From NCBI GenBank assembly GCA_964373815.1, contig CAYJWI010000002.1, forward strand, positions 1-64,000: DNA of 64,000 nucleotides, written 5' to 3'. Shown in pieces: positions 7,306-15,664 of the stretch (position 1 is its first letter; every line of letters starts with the position of its first letter). The position numbers were made by a program, and so were the translations under genes. This stretch comes from UBA10205 sp964373815 (GTDB lineage Archaea; Iainarchaeota; Iainarchaeia; Iainarchaeales; Iainarchaeaceae). The notes under the pieces are model-generated. The model was not told where the DNA came from and did not search any database. It saw only the letters and a list, made by a program, of their open reading frames with translations.

Positions 7306-7317
7306 AAATTAAATAAG
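7306..7317. promoter_or_regulatory. Shared TATA box, lonB N-half and small glycine-zipper gene
   Basis: GAAATTAAATAA (plus) and TTATTTAATTTC (minus) is one near-palindromic TATA element. It is centred about 25 bases before the lonB ATG (7286) and about 28 bases before the GTG of the divergent small gene (7339). Both starts therefore fit leaderless transcripts from one element. Confidence 0.5.
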
Positions 7318-7338
7318 TGAGCCCGCAATTAGATTAAG

Positions 7339-7476
7339 GTGAAAAAAACGATTAAGACCGGTGTCGGGCCTATAACTGTTTCAGGCGCGATAATCGGCGC
7401 CCTCGCAACCGGAGGGGCCGGCGGGGTGTTCGTAGGGGCGGCCCTTGGCTATCTCATAGAAAACAGGCACGAATAA
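7339..7476 (+). CDS. Small glycine-zipper membrane protein (45 aa)
   Basis: A GTG start opens a 45-residue product: a basic start (VKKTIKTG), a glycine/alanine-rich helix (GAIIGALATGGAGGVFVGAAL) and a charged tail ENRHE. The small-residue spacing is typical of glycine-zipper membrane helices that pack into oligomers. Support comes from the TATA spacing described at 7306-7317. Function unknown; it is divergent from lonB, which is also membrane-bound. Confidence 0.5.
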   Translation: MKKTIKTGVGPITVSGAIIGALATGGAGGVFVGAALGYLIENRHE

Positions 7477-7579
7477 ACCTGGCAGAACAGCACTATTTGT
7501 TTGGCGGGAAATTAAAGGCAATAACTTGCGGCCCGCAAAAATACGCAATTTTAACCCTGACGCAGGAAAAGAGTATTGC

Positions 7580-8494
7580 ATGAGCGAAGCCATAAAAGTG
7601 GTTTTTTTGGGCACGAGCGCGAGCGTGCCAACGAAGGAGAGGAACCTTAGCAGCATAGCCATCCGCTTCAACGGCGAATGGTTCCTCTTTGATGCCCCCG
7701 AAGGGACGCAGAGGCAGATGATGGCGGCGAAAACAAGCTACCTCAAGATAAACAACATTTTCATCTCCCACTTCCACGCAGACCACTTCCTCGGCCTCGG
7801 CGGGTTGCTCGCGACAATGAACATCCACGGAAGGGACTGGCCGATCACCATTTACGGGCCGAAAGGAATTAGAGAGAAGGTGGGGCAGGCGCTGGAACTT
7901 GCCATGCTAGAGCCCGGATTTGAAGTGAAGTGCGTGCAGGTGAAAAAAGGAGTCGTGCTTGAGGACGAAAAATTCCTAATCGAGGCCGTGCCGCTAAAGC
8001 ACGAGATAGAGTGCTTCGGCTATATCTTTACGGAGAAGGACAAGCAGGGTGAGTTCGACAGGGAGAAGGCCATAAAGCTCGGGGTTCCTGTGGGCCCGCT
8101 TTTCGGCGAGCTCCAGAAGGGAAACAAGGTGAAATTGGATGGCAGGACAATCAAGCCGGAGGATGTCATAGACAAGTCCAAGGCGCGGCCGGGGCGCAAG
8201 ATTGCGGTAATTTTTGACACGCTTCCGTCGAGAGAATACCACAAAGCGATAGCAGGCGCTGATTTGCTCATACATGAATCCTCTTTCCTCGAGGAGCTAA
8301 AGGATCGGGCGAAAGAGACAATGCACTCGACCGCGCTCGATGCCGCAAAAGCCGCAAAGGAAGCGGGGTGCAAAAAGCTCGCGCTCTTCCACCTGAGCGC
8401 TAGGCACAAGGAAAACGAAAAGTTCGAGAACGAGGCGCGCAAGGCTTTCGGGGATGTCATCGTGGCAAAGGATTTGATGGAACTGGAATTGTGA
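7580..8494 (+). CDS. rnz: Ribonuclease Z (tRNase Z)
   Basis: tRNase Z cuts the 3' trailer from pre-tRNAs so that CCA can be added. The 304-residue protein has the short-form layout: start VVFLGTSASVPTKERN, the metal motif SHFHADHFLGL (HxHxDH), a flexible-arm region around residues 145-185, and later His/Asp ligands in FDTLPS, HESSF and FHLSAR. ATG 7580 is chosen because family homology starts within a few residues; the upstream in-frame extension is not conserved-looking. It is followed by the VapBC-like pair. The CCA enzyme of the same pathway is at the right edge. Confidence 0.95.
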   Translation: MSEAIKVVFLGTSASVPTKERNLSSIAIRFNGEWFLFDAPEGTQRQMMAAKTSYLKINNIFISHFHADHFLGLGGLLATMNIHGRDWPITIYGPKGIREKVGQALELAMLEPGFEVKCVQVKKGVVLEDEKFLIEAVPLKHEIECFGYIFTEKDKQGEFDREKAIKLGVPVGPLFGELQKGNKVKLDGRTIKPEDVIDKSKARPGRKIAVIFDTLPSREYHKAIAGADLLIHESSFLEELKDRAKETMHSTALDAAKAAKEAGCKKLALFHLSARHKENEKFENEARKAFGDVIVAKDLMELEL

Positions 8495-8568
8495 AATGTT
8501 TTTTCAGGCAAGGCCAGGTAACGGAACATTTAAATTAAGATAATTATATTTAATTATATGGTGATTTT

Positions 8569-8793
8569 ATGACCGAAATAACCGTGATTACAAGGGAGTG
8601 GGGCAACAGCATAGGATTGACACTGCCCAGCGAAGTGGTAAGAGAGAAAAAAATTAAGCCAAACCAAAAACTCAGGATAGAAATAAAAGAAACGCCAAAA
8701 AAACCTGCACCTGACTCCTTTGGCCTTCTTCGAGACTGGAAAGTCGGCACGCAAAAGCTCAAGGACAGGCTGCGCGAGGAAAGTGACTGGTAA
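8569..8793 (+). CDS. AbrB/MazE-type antitoxin
   Basis: This 74-residue protein starts with a swapped-hairpin DNA-binding domain: ITREWGNSIGLTLPSEVV matches the AbrB/SpoVT pattern (WGnSigl.iP.ev). The C-terminal tail is charged and likely disordered until it wraps the toxin. GGTGAT precedes the ATG, and an AT-rich TATA-like run (about 8540-8557) lies upstream. The stop is directly followed by the PIN-domain gene, so the pair forms a toxin-antitoxin operon that probably represses itself. Confidence 0.8.
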   Translation: MTEITVITREWGNSIGLTLPSEVVREKKIKPNQKLRIEIKETPKKPAPDSFGLLRDWKVGTQKLKDRLREESDW

Positions 8794-9153
8794 ATGTATT
8801 TCTTTGACAGCTATGCCCTTATTGAATTCAACAAGGGAAACCCAGAATATCAAAAATATTCAAAAGAGACAATCCATACTACAATACTAAACCTCTATGA
8901 ATTCTTCTATTCGGCGCTTGCCGAGTTTGGGGAAGAAAAAGCCAAAGAGGCAATGTCAAAACTCAACGCAGTAAAAGTAGATATAAGCGAAAGCGACGTC
9001 GTGCAGGCGTCAAAATTCCGGCTCTCAAACAAGCAAAAAAAACTCTCTTACGCAGACGCACTCGGCTATGAAATAGCAAGAAGCAACAAACTAAAATTCC
9101 TGACAGGGGACATGCAGTTCAGGACATTGGAAAACGTAGAATATGTGAAATGA
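8794..9153 (+). CDS. PIN-domain RNase toxin (VapC family)
   Basis: VapC toxins are Mg-dependent RNases that cut tRNA or rRNA. The 119-residue protein has the PIN acidic quartet positions: FFDSYALIEF (first Asp), NLYEFF (Glu), SYADALGYEIA (Asp) and FLTGDMQF (last Asp). Length is standard. The ATG follows the antitoxin stop with no gap, so translation is coupled. Lower GC than the flanking core genes fits a mobile toxin-antitoxin unit. Confidence 0.85.
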   Translation: MYFFDSYALIEFNKGNPEYQKYSKETIHTTILNLYEFFYSALAEFGEEKAKEAMSKLNAVKVDISESDVVQASKFRLSNKQKKLSYADALGYEIARSNKLKFLTGDMQFRTLENVEYVK

Positions 9154-9363
9154 CAATACACCACTGCATCCCTCGCCGCGCACGGGAAATCAAGGCTTAT
9201 TGATACCGCGCCATTTCCGAATATTTTCAAAACTTTTCACTTTCAATGTGAAAGCGCGTTATCTATCCTTTGATTCGCAAGCCTGATGAAACAACTAAAA
9301 ACTAGATACGCCCCCACAGGGCAACCTATTTATTCTCCAGTTGCGTTTATTGTTTTTGGTGTT

Positions 9364-10086
9364 ATGCAGGCAATAGTGTTGGCGGCGGGATCTGGGATAA
9401 GGCTAAAGCCCATTACGGACCAGATACCCAAATGCATGGTCGAGGTGAAAGGCAAGCCGCTGCTAGAGCACGTGCTCACGAACATGGTAGGCGCGGGGAT
9501 TGACGAGATAAACCTCGTGGTTGGGTACAAGAAGGAAATAATAGAGGACCACTTCGGCCCGGAATTCAACGGCGTAAAGCTCAATTATTTTGTCCAGCAA
9601 GAGCCAAACGGCACAGCGCACGCTGTCAGCCTTGTGCACGATTACATCAAGGGGAAATTCCTGATAGGCCATGCCGACGTGATTGCAAGCACGAATGATT
9701 ATAGGGAACTTGTGAGGGCAAGCGCCTATGAGGATTTCGAGGGACTCATCCTTGCAAGAAGGGTCGAGGACCCATGGAGGTTCGGGGTGCTCAAGACAGA
9801 GAGGCACAGGATAACCGACATCATAGAAAAGCCGAACCCGGGAAAGGAGCCGAGCAACCTCATCAACGCAGGAATTTACAGGTTCAATGAAGGGTTCTTC
9901 CAGATACTAAGCTCGACCCCGCTCTCCCCGAGGGGCGAGTACGAGATAGTGGATGCGATAAAAAACTTCATCGCCACCGGCAACAGGGTGGAGTTCCGCA
10001 TGTGCCAGGAGAACTGCGTGGACATATCCAGCGTCGAGGACCTCAAGGCGGTGGATGAAATGCCGCAATCAGAATTCCCGAAGTGA
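9364..10086 (+). CDS. Sugar-1-phosphate nucleotidyltransferase
   Basis: The start MQAIVLAAGSGIRLKPITDQIPKC is the nucleotide-binding signature LAAGxGxRLxPxT...PK. GHADVIA and a later EKPNPG segment match the metal- and sugar-binding regions. The length (240 residues) corresponds to the catalytic domain alone, without a left-handed beta-helix acyltransferase. It makes an NDP-sugar, probably for surface glycans or pilin glycosylation; base and sugar cannot be assigned. ATG 9364 is chosen by homology and lies ~30 bases after a TATA-like CTATTTATTC. The 210-base space upstream has a small hairpin (CTTTCA-atg-TGAAAG) but no gene. Confidence 0.88.
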   Translation: MQAIVLAAGSGIRLKPITDQIPKCMVEVKGKPLLEHVLTNMVGAGIDEINLVVGYKKEIIEDHFGPEFNGVKLNYFVQQEPNGTAHAVSLVHDYIKGKFLIGHADVIASTNDYRELVRASAYEDFEGLILARRVEDPWRFGVLKTERHRITDIIEKPNPGKEPSNLINAGIYRFNEGFFQILSSTPLSPRGEYEIVDAIKNFIATGNRVEFRMCQENCVDISSVEDLKAVDEMPQSEFPK

Positions 10087-10100
10087 AATGAAAAAACATT

Positions 10101-10787
10101 TTATTCTGTTTTGAACATCTGCCCCGGCTTTAGTATTACCGGGATTGTCTTCAGCACGCTCTTCTCGATCCTTGACTTGAACTCATTCGGGTCCGCGATT
10201 ATTGATTCGAAGGAATTGTAGTGCATTGGAATGACATATTTCGGCTTCATTGTCTTTGTGGCGCGCACCGCATCTATTACATCCATTGTGGAACTCCCGC
10301 CTATCGGAAGGAGCGCGACGTCGCTTTTTATTTCGGAAAATGAATCCATCAGCGCGGTGTTGCCGGCAAAGAAGAGCGACTCCCCGTCCTTCGAGAAATG
10401 AAAGCTCATGGGGTAGAAGGAATTCGGGTAATGCGCCCCCATTACGGAAATGACCACCCCGCGCAGGCTGAACTTGTCGCCCACTTTCACGTTGTGCTTT
10501 AGGTTTGAGGGGATGTCGAGCTCGTTTAGCACGGATTCGTGGCCAACCACTGTCGCGTTCTCCCTCTGCGCAACAAGGCTTACGAGTTTTTTGTCGAAGT
10601 GGTCGAAGTGCTCGTTGCTGACGCATATTATATCCACCTTGCCGAGCTTGTCAGGCCCGCACGGGCACTCTGTGCACATCCTGAAATTGTTTTCACCTTC
10701 AGGCACTTCCATGAAAGGGTCGAGAAGTATGCTGGTGCCCTGAAGGGAAACCTTGAAGAAGGAATGCCAGAGGTAGTGGACTTTCAT
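10101..10787 (-). CDS. Metallo-beta-lactamase fold hydrolase
   Basis: This 228-residue protein begins MKVHYLWHSFFKVSL, the N-terminal style of the UPF0173/UlaG-like family, where an early His follows a strand. The metal motif is NEHFDHFD (HxxDHxD-like, with the first His shifted). FAGNTALMDSF and PMHYNSFESI supply later ligands. Family members act as lactonases or nucleases, and many are uncharacterised. It converges with the nucleotidyltransferase gene. No substrate is assigned. Confidence 0.8.
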   Translation of the reverse strand: MKVHYLWHSFFKVSLQGTSILLDPFMEVPEGENNFRMCTECPCGPDKLGKVDIICVSNEHFDHFDKKLVSLVAQRENATVVGHESVLNELDIPSNLKHNVKVGDKFSLRGVVISVMGAHYPNSFYPMSFHFSKDGESLFFAGNTALMDSFSEIKSDVALLPIGGSSTMDVIDAVRATKTMKPKYVIPMHYNSFESIIADPNEFKSRIEKSVLKTIPVILKPGQMFKTE

Positions 10788-11048
10788 CGCAAGCGCCTTA
10801 TAGAAATAAACAGGGCGGGAGTATATTAAGCTGCCCTTTAATTTTTCCGCGCACGAAAAAAATTACTTTTTACGGGTAAGAAATTAAGAAACGGGAATTT
10901 GCGGCAATTGCTGGCCTATAGCAAACCACGAAAGTTTTTTTGGTATTTTGCGTTGTTTGCTAGATAGCAGACCTTGAAATATCACCGAATTACTTTGTTG
11001 GCCTGCTATAAAAAAGATTTAAGAATTAAGACACACAATAGTGGTTAC

Positions 11049-11834
11049 ATGAAGGGAATGGCCCTGCTCTTTTGCCTGCTCATCGCCTCGTCAATGGTTG
11101 GGGCAGTGAAAGTGGAAAAGCTCGACATTGCGCTCAATGTCGACAATGCCGGCAAGGCGGGCGTGCGCGAAAACTATTACCTCCAGTTCACAAGCCCGTT
11201 CGAGTCCGACGAATTCAACAAAAAGGCCGAGGAAAACGCATCCAGCATACTCGCATGGCAGGTGGATTACGATTTTTTCTTCCCGCACTTCGGCGGAAGC
11301 GCTGGCAACACCTTAGAAGCGTCGACAATAACATATGACAAGGACGGAAAGCTGCTCACGCTCGCATACTCCCTTAAGGGAAGCTTCGCAACGCTCAAGT
11401 CGCAGGAGCAGAGAAATGACGTCTACCTCATCGATGATGCGCGCTTTGGCGCATTCAATGAAGCCGGGTCAATAGTCATACCGGAAAACACGGCCATAAC
11501 GATAACGGTGCCGGAGAACACGCAAATCCTCAGGGAAAGCCTTCCGGCAAAGGTCATAGTCAACGGGAACAGCATCGTGCTCAGGGGACTGCAGAGCAAT
11601 TCGCTTAGCATCACCTACAACCTCCTAAAGCCCATTGCGCCGCGCAGCGATGATATCGTTCAGGGCATCTCGAACATCTACATCCTCGCGCCGATAGCCC
11701 TGGTGCTCGGGCTCATTGTGTACGCAAGGAAGGAAACCCTCGAAAAGCGGATAGAGGACTACCTCGTGGAGCACTCGGAAATAAAGAACAGGGAAGCGGA
11801 ACAGGAAATAGAAATAGATTTTGACAAGAAATAG
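11049..11834 (+). CDS. Signal-peptide membrane-anchored surface protein, unknown
   Basis: The 261-residue product starts with a signal peptide (MKGMALLFCLLIASSMVGA), has a beta-rich extracytoplasmic region (20-215) and a C-terminal membrane helix (IYILAPIALVLGLIVYA) followed by a charged cytoplasmic tail ending EIDFDKK. ATG 11049 begins the signal peptide and follows TATA-like sequences at ~11007-11026. The 261-base gap upstream (10788-11048) contains inverted motifs (TAGCAAAC at ~10919, GTTTGCTA at ~10949) but no gene. Layout suggests a surface or adhesion role; no domain is recognised. Confidence 0.6.
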   Translation: MKGMALLFCLLIASSMVGAVKVEKLDIALNVDNAGKAGVRENYYLQFTSPFESDEFNKKAEENASSILAWQVDYDFFFPHFGGSAGNTLEASTITYDKDGKLLTLAYSLKGSFATLKSQEQRNDVYLIDDARFGAFNEAGSIVIPENTAITITVPENTQILRESLPAKVIVNGNSIVLRGLQSNSLSITYNLLKPIAPRSDDIVQGISNIYILAPIALVLGLIVYARKETLEKRIEDYLVEHSEIKNREAEQEIEIDFDKK

Positions 11835-11907
11835 GTTTCCGGCAAATCAATACGGACAGCATGGTTTCCTGTTTAACACAAGCGCGGATCTGGCTTTGCC
11901 TGCGGCT

Positions 11908-12330
11908 TCATCGGATTTCCGATTTTTCCTTCTTTTTGAAATTCCTGTGCCTCTTTATTCCCTTCTGGCGAACTCCCTCGAACTTTACGCCCATTTTCTT
12001 CAGCACGTTCTGCACGCTGTAATCGTCCGTGATGACCACGAGCTTTTCCCCGCGCCCCGCGAACTCGGAAGCGAGGGCTATTAGGGAGAGGTCGGGTTCG
12101 CTTAGCTCTGTACCGGACTGCTCGGCCTTTTCAGCCGATTTCTGCACCGAAAGCGGGCATGCGTCCTGTATAGTGAGCAGCCCCTGCGAGAGGGCGTTCT
12201 CAGCTAGGGCCTTGCTGCGAAAATCCCTCCATTCCGCAAAAACCGCGGAGGTTGTGAAATAGCGGCCCTTTTTCTCGAACGAGAAATTGTCATTGTTTAG
12301 CAGCGCTGCCGCATCGAGCACGTAAATCAC
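11908..12330 (-). CDS. Nob1-like PIN endonuclease (18S/16S rRNA maturation)
   Basis: The start MIYVLDAAALLN and the segments AVFAEWRD, LSEPDLSLIALA and VVITDDYSVQNVLKKMG match the PIN domain of Nob1, which makes the final cut at the 3' end of small-subunit rRNA. The closing segment VKFEGVRQKGIK is typical of archaeal Nob1 just before its zinc ribbon. Here the protein ends in a basic tail and the CxxC-based ribbon is absent (140 residues). The gene is divergent from pheS with a short promoter space between. Confidence 0.75.
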   Translation of the reverse strand: MIYVLDAAALLNNDNFSFEKKGRYFTTSAVFAEWRDFRSKALAENALSQGLLTIQDACPLSVQKSAEKAEQSGTELSEPDLSLIALASEFAGRGEKLVVITDDYSVQNVLKKMGVKFEGVRQKGIKRHRNFKKKEKSEIR

Positions 12331-12400
12331 GCAAACACCCGATTAAAACCTGCCCTTGAATCCTTATAATTTTATTGATGCAATAGTTATCCGTGGTTTG

Positions 12401-13861
12401 ATGGATGGACGGGCGCTTGCATCTTCGCTTAGCGAAATAGAGAGAAAAACCCTCTTGGCGCTCTCGGGCGAGCAAAAAAACTTCGAAGCCGTTGCCAAGC
12501 AGGCGGGCATAGGCATTGATTCGGTGCGCAGGGCGGCCAGCTGGCTTTCACAGAAGGGGCTCGCGCTTGTATCGGAAGCAAAAACCAAAAAATTCGCGCT
12601 CACAGGGGAAGGCGAGAAGGCGCTCGCAGAAGGCCTTCCTGAAAAGAGGATGCTCGAGGCGCTTTCGGCAAAAGGGAAATTAGGTTTTCGCGAAATGCAG
12701 GCACTCACAGGGCTTTCGCAGCAGGAATTCAATGTCGCGCTCGGCATGAACAAACGGAGCGCATTTGTAATAATTGCAAAAGATAAGGAGCCGATGCTCG
12801 AGCTAACCGAGGCCGGAAAGGAGTTCCTATCAAAGGAGAGCGCGGAGGAGAAATGCCTCAAGGAAATTTCATTCGGGCTTGCGGGCGAGAAAAACCGCAA
12901 AATCCTCGAAGAGCTTTTGCAGAGGGGGCTTTGCGAGGAAAAGGAACAGACAGAGCGCAAAATTTCCATCACCCCGCAAGGCGAGGAGGCAAGGTCGCTA
13001 AAAGAGTTCAGCGGCACTAGGGCGTATAATATCCTTGACCCCGTACCGGAAATATTCCCCGGAAAAAAACAGCCATACATCCAGTTCCTGAACATCATAC
13101 GAAGAAAGCTAACAGAATTAGGGTTCAAGGAAATGGAGGCGCCGCTCATTGTGCAGGAGTTCTACAATTTCGACGTCCTCTTCCAGCCGCAAAACCACCC
13201 CGCGCGCACCTGGACCGACACTTACCAGCTCAAGAACCCAACGCACGGCAAGATTGCCGACAAATCAAAAGTGCAGGCAGTAAAAGAAGCGCACGAGACA
13301 GGCGGCGTTTCCGCATCCTCCGGATGGGGATATAGCTGGCTTGAGGAAATAGCATCAAAACTCATGCCAGCGGCGCACGGGACAGCGCACAGCGCACGCC
13401 AGCTAACCAGGGGAATAGAGGTTCCGGGAAAATACTTTGCGATTGCGAGGTGCTTTAGGCCAGACGTGCTGGATGCGACGCACCTCATTGAATTCAACCA
13501 GACAGACGGGTTCATTGTAGGCGAGGACCTCAACTTCACGCACCTACTCGGAATGCTCGAGCAGTTCGCGCGCGAAATAGCGGGGGCGCAGGAAGTAAAG
13601 TTCATACCCGATTACTACCCATTCACGGAGCCTTCGGTGCAGCTCTCCGCAAAACACCCGCAGCTAGGATGGGTCGAGCTGGGGGGCGCGGGGATGTTCC
13701 GCCCGGAGATTTTGGAAAACCTCGGGATAAAGGGGCAGGCGATTGCTTGGGGAATCGGCATTGACAGGCTTGCGATGTTCAAGCTCGGGATAAAGGACAT
13801 ACGTTATTTGTTCTCGGATGATCTGGGATGGCTTAGGAAAATGCCGCTGGTGATGGAATGA
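12401..13861 (+). CDS. pheS: Phenylalanyl-tRNA synthetase alpha subunit
   Basis: This 486-residue subunit has N-terminal winged-helix repeats (residues 1-190) of the archaeal type and a class II catalytic domain from ~200. Motif 2 is FAIARCFRPDVLDATHLIEFNQ and motif 3 lies in AIAWGIGIDRLAMFKLGI. With the beta subunit it charges tRNA-Phe as a heterotetramer. ATG 12401 is preferred over 12378 because a TATA-like TATAATTTTA sits about 30 bases upstream of it. pheT follows after 82 bases that form RNA hairpins. Confidence 0.95.
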   Translation: MDGRALASSLSEIERKTLLALSGEQKNFEAVAKQAGIGIDSVRRAASWLSQKGLALVSEAKTKKFALTGEGEKALAEGLPEKRMLEALSAKGKLGFREMQALTGLSQQEFNVALGMNKRSAFVIIAKDKEPMLELTEAGKEFLSKESAEEKCLKEISFGLAGEKNRKILEELLQRGLCEEKEQTERKISITPQGEEARSLKEFSGTRAYNILDPVPEIFPGKKQPYIQFLNIIRRKLTELGFKEMEAPLIVQEFYNFDVLFQPQNHPARTWTDTYQLKNPTHGKIADKSKVQAVKEAHETGGVSASSGWGYSWLEEIASKLMPAAHGTAHSARQLTRGIEVPGKYFAIARCFRPDVLDATHLIEFNQTDGFIVGEDLNFTHLLGMLEQFAREIAGAQEVKFIPDYYPFTEPSVQLSAKHPQLGWVELGGAGMFRPEILENLGIKGQAIAWGIGIDRLAMFKLGIKDIRYLFSDDLGWLRKMPLVME

Positions 13862-13890
13862 GCCAATTTGAATGCGAACGTAGTGAGCAA

Positions 13891-13943
13891 GTTCTGCCGA
13901 GCAAAGCGGAGGCAGAACACCTCGTCAACGGAGGTGTCCGTTG
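13891..13943 (+). promoter_or_regulatory. pheS-pheT intergenic RNA hairpins over the ribosome site
   Basis: Three stems are possible. GTTCTGCC (13891-13898) pairs perfectly with GGCAGAAC (13911-13918). CACCTC (13918-13923) pairs with GAGGTG (13931-13936), which is the Shine-Dalgarno of pheT. Alternatively CAACGGA (13926-13932) pairs with TCCGTTG (13937-13943) and shows GGTG in the loop, directly before the ATG. The last two exclude each other, so this looks like a translation switch or attenuator. No ligand is known. Confidence 0.5.
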
Positions 13944-15605
13944 ATGCCCAGCATTGAAATAAGCAAAAAGGATTTCGAGTCCCTTGTGGGGAGGAAGTTT
14001 TCCCAAAAAGAGCTCGAGAACGCGCTCATGTTCGTCAAAGGCGAGATAGATTCCTATGAAGGCGACTCCCTCAAGGTCGACGTGAAGGAAACCCTAAGGC
14101 CTGATGTGTGGAGCACTGAAGGCATTGCAAGGGAAGTGTCCTGCAGGATGGGGATGCGCAGGGGAATTGGCGGCGCGGGGTACAAGGTCGCGAAGGCGAA
14201 AATCTCCTGCACGATTGAGAAAAGCGTTGAGAAGGCAAGGCCGTTCATAGCCTGCGCGGTAATCAGGAACGCCAAAGTTACGCAGGATTTGCTTTTGCAG
14301 ACGATACAGCTCCAGGAAAAAGTCGGCACCACGTTCGGCAGGAAAAGGAAGGAAGCTGGAGTAGGGCTTTATGATTTTGGCAAAATGAAACCGCCGATAT
14401 ATTACAGGGGGTATAAGGATAGCGAAATAGGGTACGTGCCCCTCGAATTCCGCTCAAAGATGCGCCCTAGCGAAATACTAAAAGAGCACCCAAAAGGAAG
14501 GGAGTTCGGCCACCTGCTCAAGGGTTCGGAATACTACCCTATTGTAATTGATTCCGCAGGCGTTGTCGCATCCATGCCGCCGATAATAAATTCCGAAACA
14601 ACCGGGAAAGTTACGGAGAAGACAAAAAACTTGTTCATAGAATCCACCGGCTATGACTGGGAGAAGGTCAACATCGCGCTCAAGGTGATGTGCATGGCGC
14701 TCGCGGACAGGGGGGGAAGAATAGAGGGAGTGAAAATAAATTTCCCGAAAACGAAAACCTATCCTGGGCAATCAATCGAAACGCCGTTCTTCAAGACGAA
14801 GAAAATAGAAACCAGCACTGATTACATGAGAAAAATCAGCGGCCTGCAAATACCTGACAAGGAAATGGTTTCAATACTCGAAAAAGCTGGTTACGTTATT
14901 GGCAAGAGCGGGAGCAAGCTCAAGCTCGAATACCCGGATTTCAGAAATGACATAATGCACCCAGTGGATGTGGTCGAGGATTTGCTCATAGGCTATGATT
15001 ATAACAAAATAAAGCCGCAGAGGCCGAAAATGAGCGTCATAGGCGAGCAACGACCGGAGACAGCATACCTAGACAAGGTCCGCGATGCATGCATCGGGCT
15101 TGGGCTGCAGGAAGTGCTCACATTCAACCTAACTTCGCGCGAAAAGCAGGAGAAAATGGTAGGCCTCAAAGGTGAGGGGTTTGTCGAGATAGCAAACCCG
15201 GTTTCCGCCAATTGGGGGATACTTAGAAAGAGGGTTTACCCTGAGCTGCTCGAATTCCTCTCAAAAAACAAGCACGTGGAGTACCCGCAGAAAATATTCG
15301 AGATAGGGAAAACACTCGAGCTCAATGAAAAAAGCGAAACCAAAACCGATGAAAAAAACAAGCTCTGCGTAGTGCTTTGCGGAAAGGATTACGGTTTTAC
15401 CGCCATAAAATCCGCATTCGAGGCAGTGGCAAGGGAGCTCGGGAAGAAGTGCCACATGAAAGAAGTTTCGCACCCTTCGCTATCCGAAGGAAGGGGTGCT
15501 GAAATTTTCGGGGATTCGAGAGGGTTTTTGGGCGAAGTCAGCGAGCAGGCAAGAAAGAACTTCGGCATAGAGCAGCCGGTGGTTCTGCTCGAAATGGAAC
15601 TCTGA
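13944..15605 (+). CDS. pheT: Phenylalanyl-tRNA synthetase beta subunit
   Basis: The 553-residue subunit is the short archaeal/eukaryotic type. It starts MPSIEISKKDFESLVG, has the B3/B4 region (LLLQTIQLQEKVGTTFGRKRKEAG...GLYDFGKMKPPIYYRG), a B5 segment (DFRNDIMHPVDVVEDLLIGYDYNKI) and a catalytic-like core domain, and lacks the bacterial anticodon-binding C-terminus. Its partner is pheS. ATG 13944 has a strong Shine-Dalgarno (GGAGGTG, 13930-13936) that is buried in the hairpins described separately. It converges with rfcL. Confidence 0.95.
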   Translation: MPSIEISKKDFESLVGRKFSQKELENALMFVKGEIDSYEGDSLKVDVKETLRPDVWSTEGIAREVSCRMGMRRGIGGAGYKVAKAKISCTIEKSVEKARPFIACAVIRNAKVTQDLLLQTIQLQEKVGTTFGRKRKEAGVGLYDFGKMKPPIYYRGYKDSEIGYVPLEFRSKMRPSEILKEHPKGREFGHLLKGSEYYPIVIDSAGVVASMPPIINSETTGKVTEKTKNLFIESTGYDWEKVNIALKVMCMALADRGGRIEGVKINFPKTKTYPGQSIETPFFKTKKIETSTDYMRKISGLQIPDKEMVSILEKAGYVIGKSGSKLKLEYPDFRNDIMHPVDVVEDLLIGYDYNKIKPQRPKMSVIGEQRPETAYLDKVRDACIGLGLQEVLTFNLTSREKQEKMVGLKGEGFVEIANPVSANWGILRKRVYPELLEFLSKNKHVEYPQKIFEIGKTLELNEKSETKTDEKNKLCVVLCGKDYGFTAIKSAFEAVARELGKKCHMKEVSHPSLSEGRGAEIFGDSRGFLGEVSEQARKNFGIEQPVVLLEMEL

Positions 15606-15664
15606 TTCAGGGGTTTGTAATCCGAAGGCTTTTTGTGCACCGCCTTGATATCCCGCCCCCCCAC

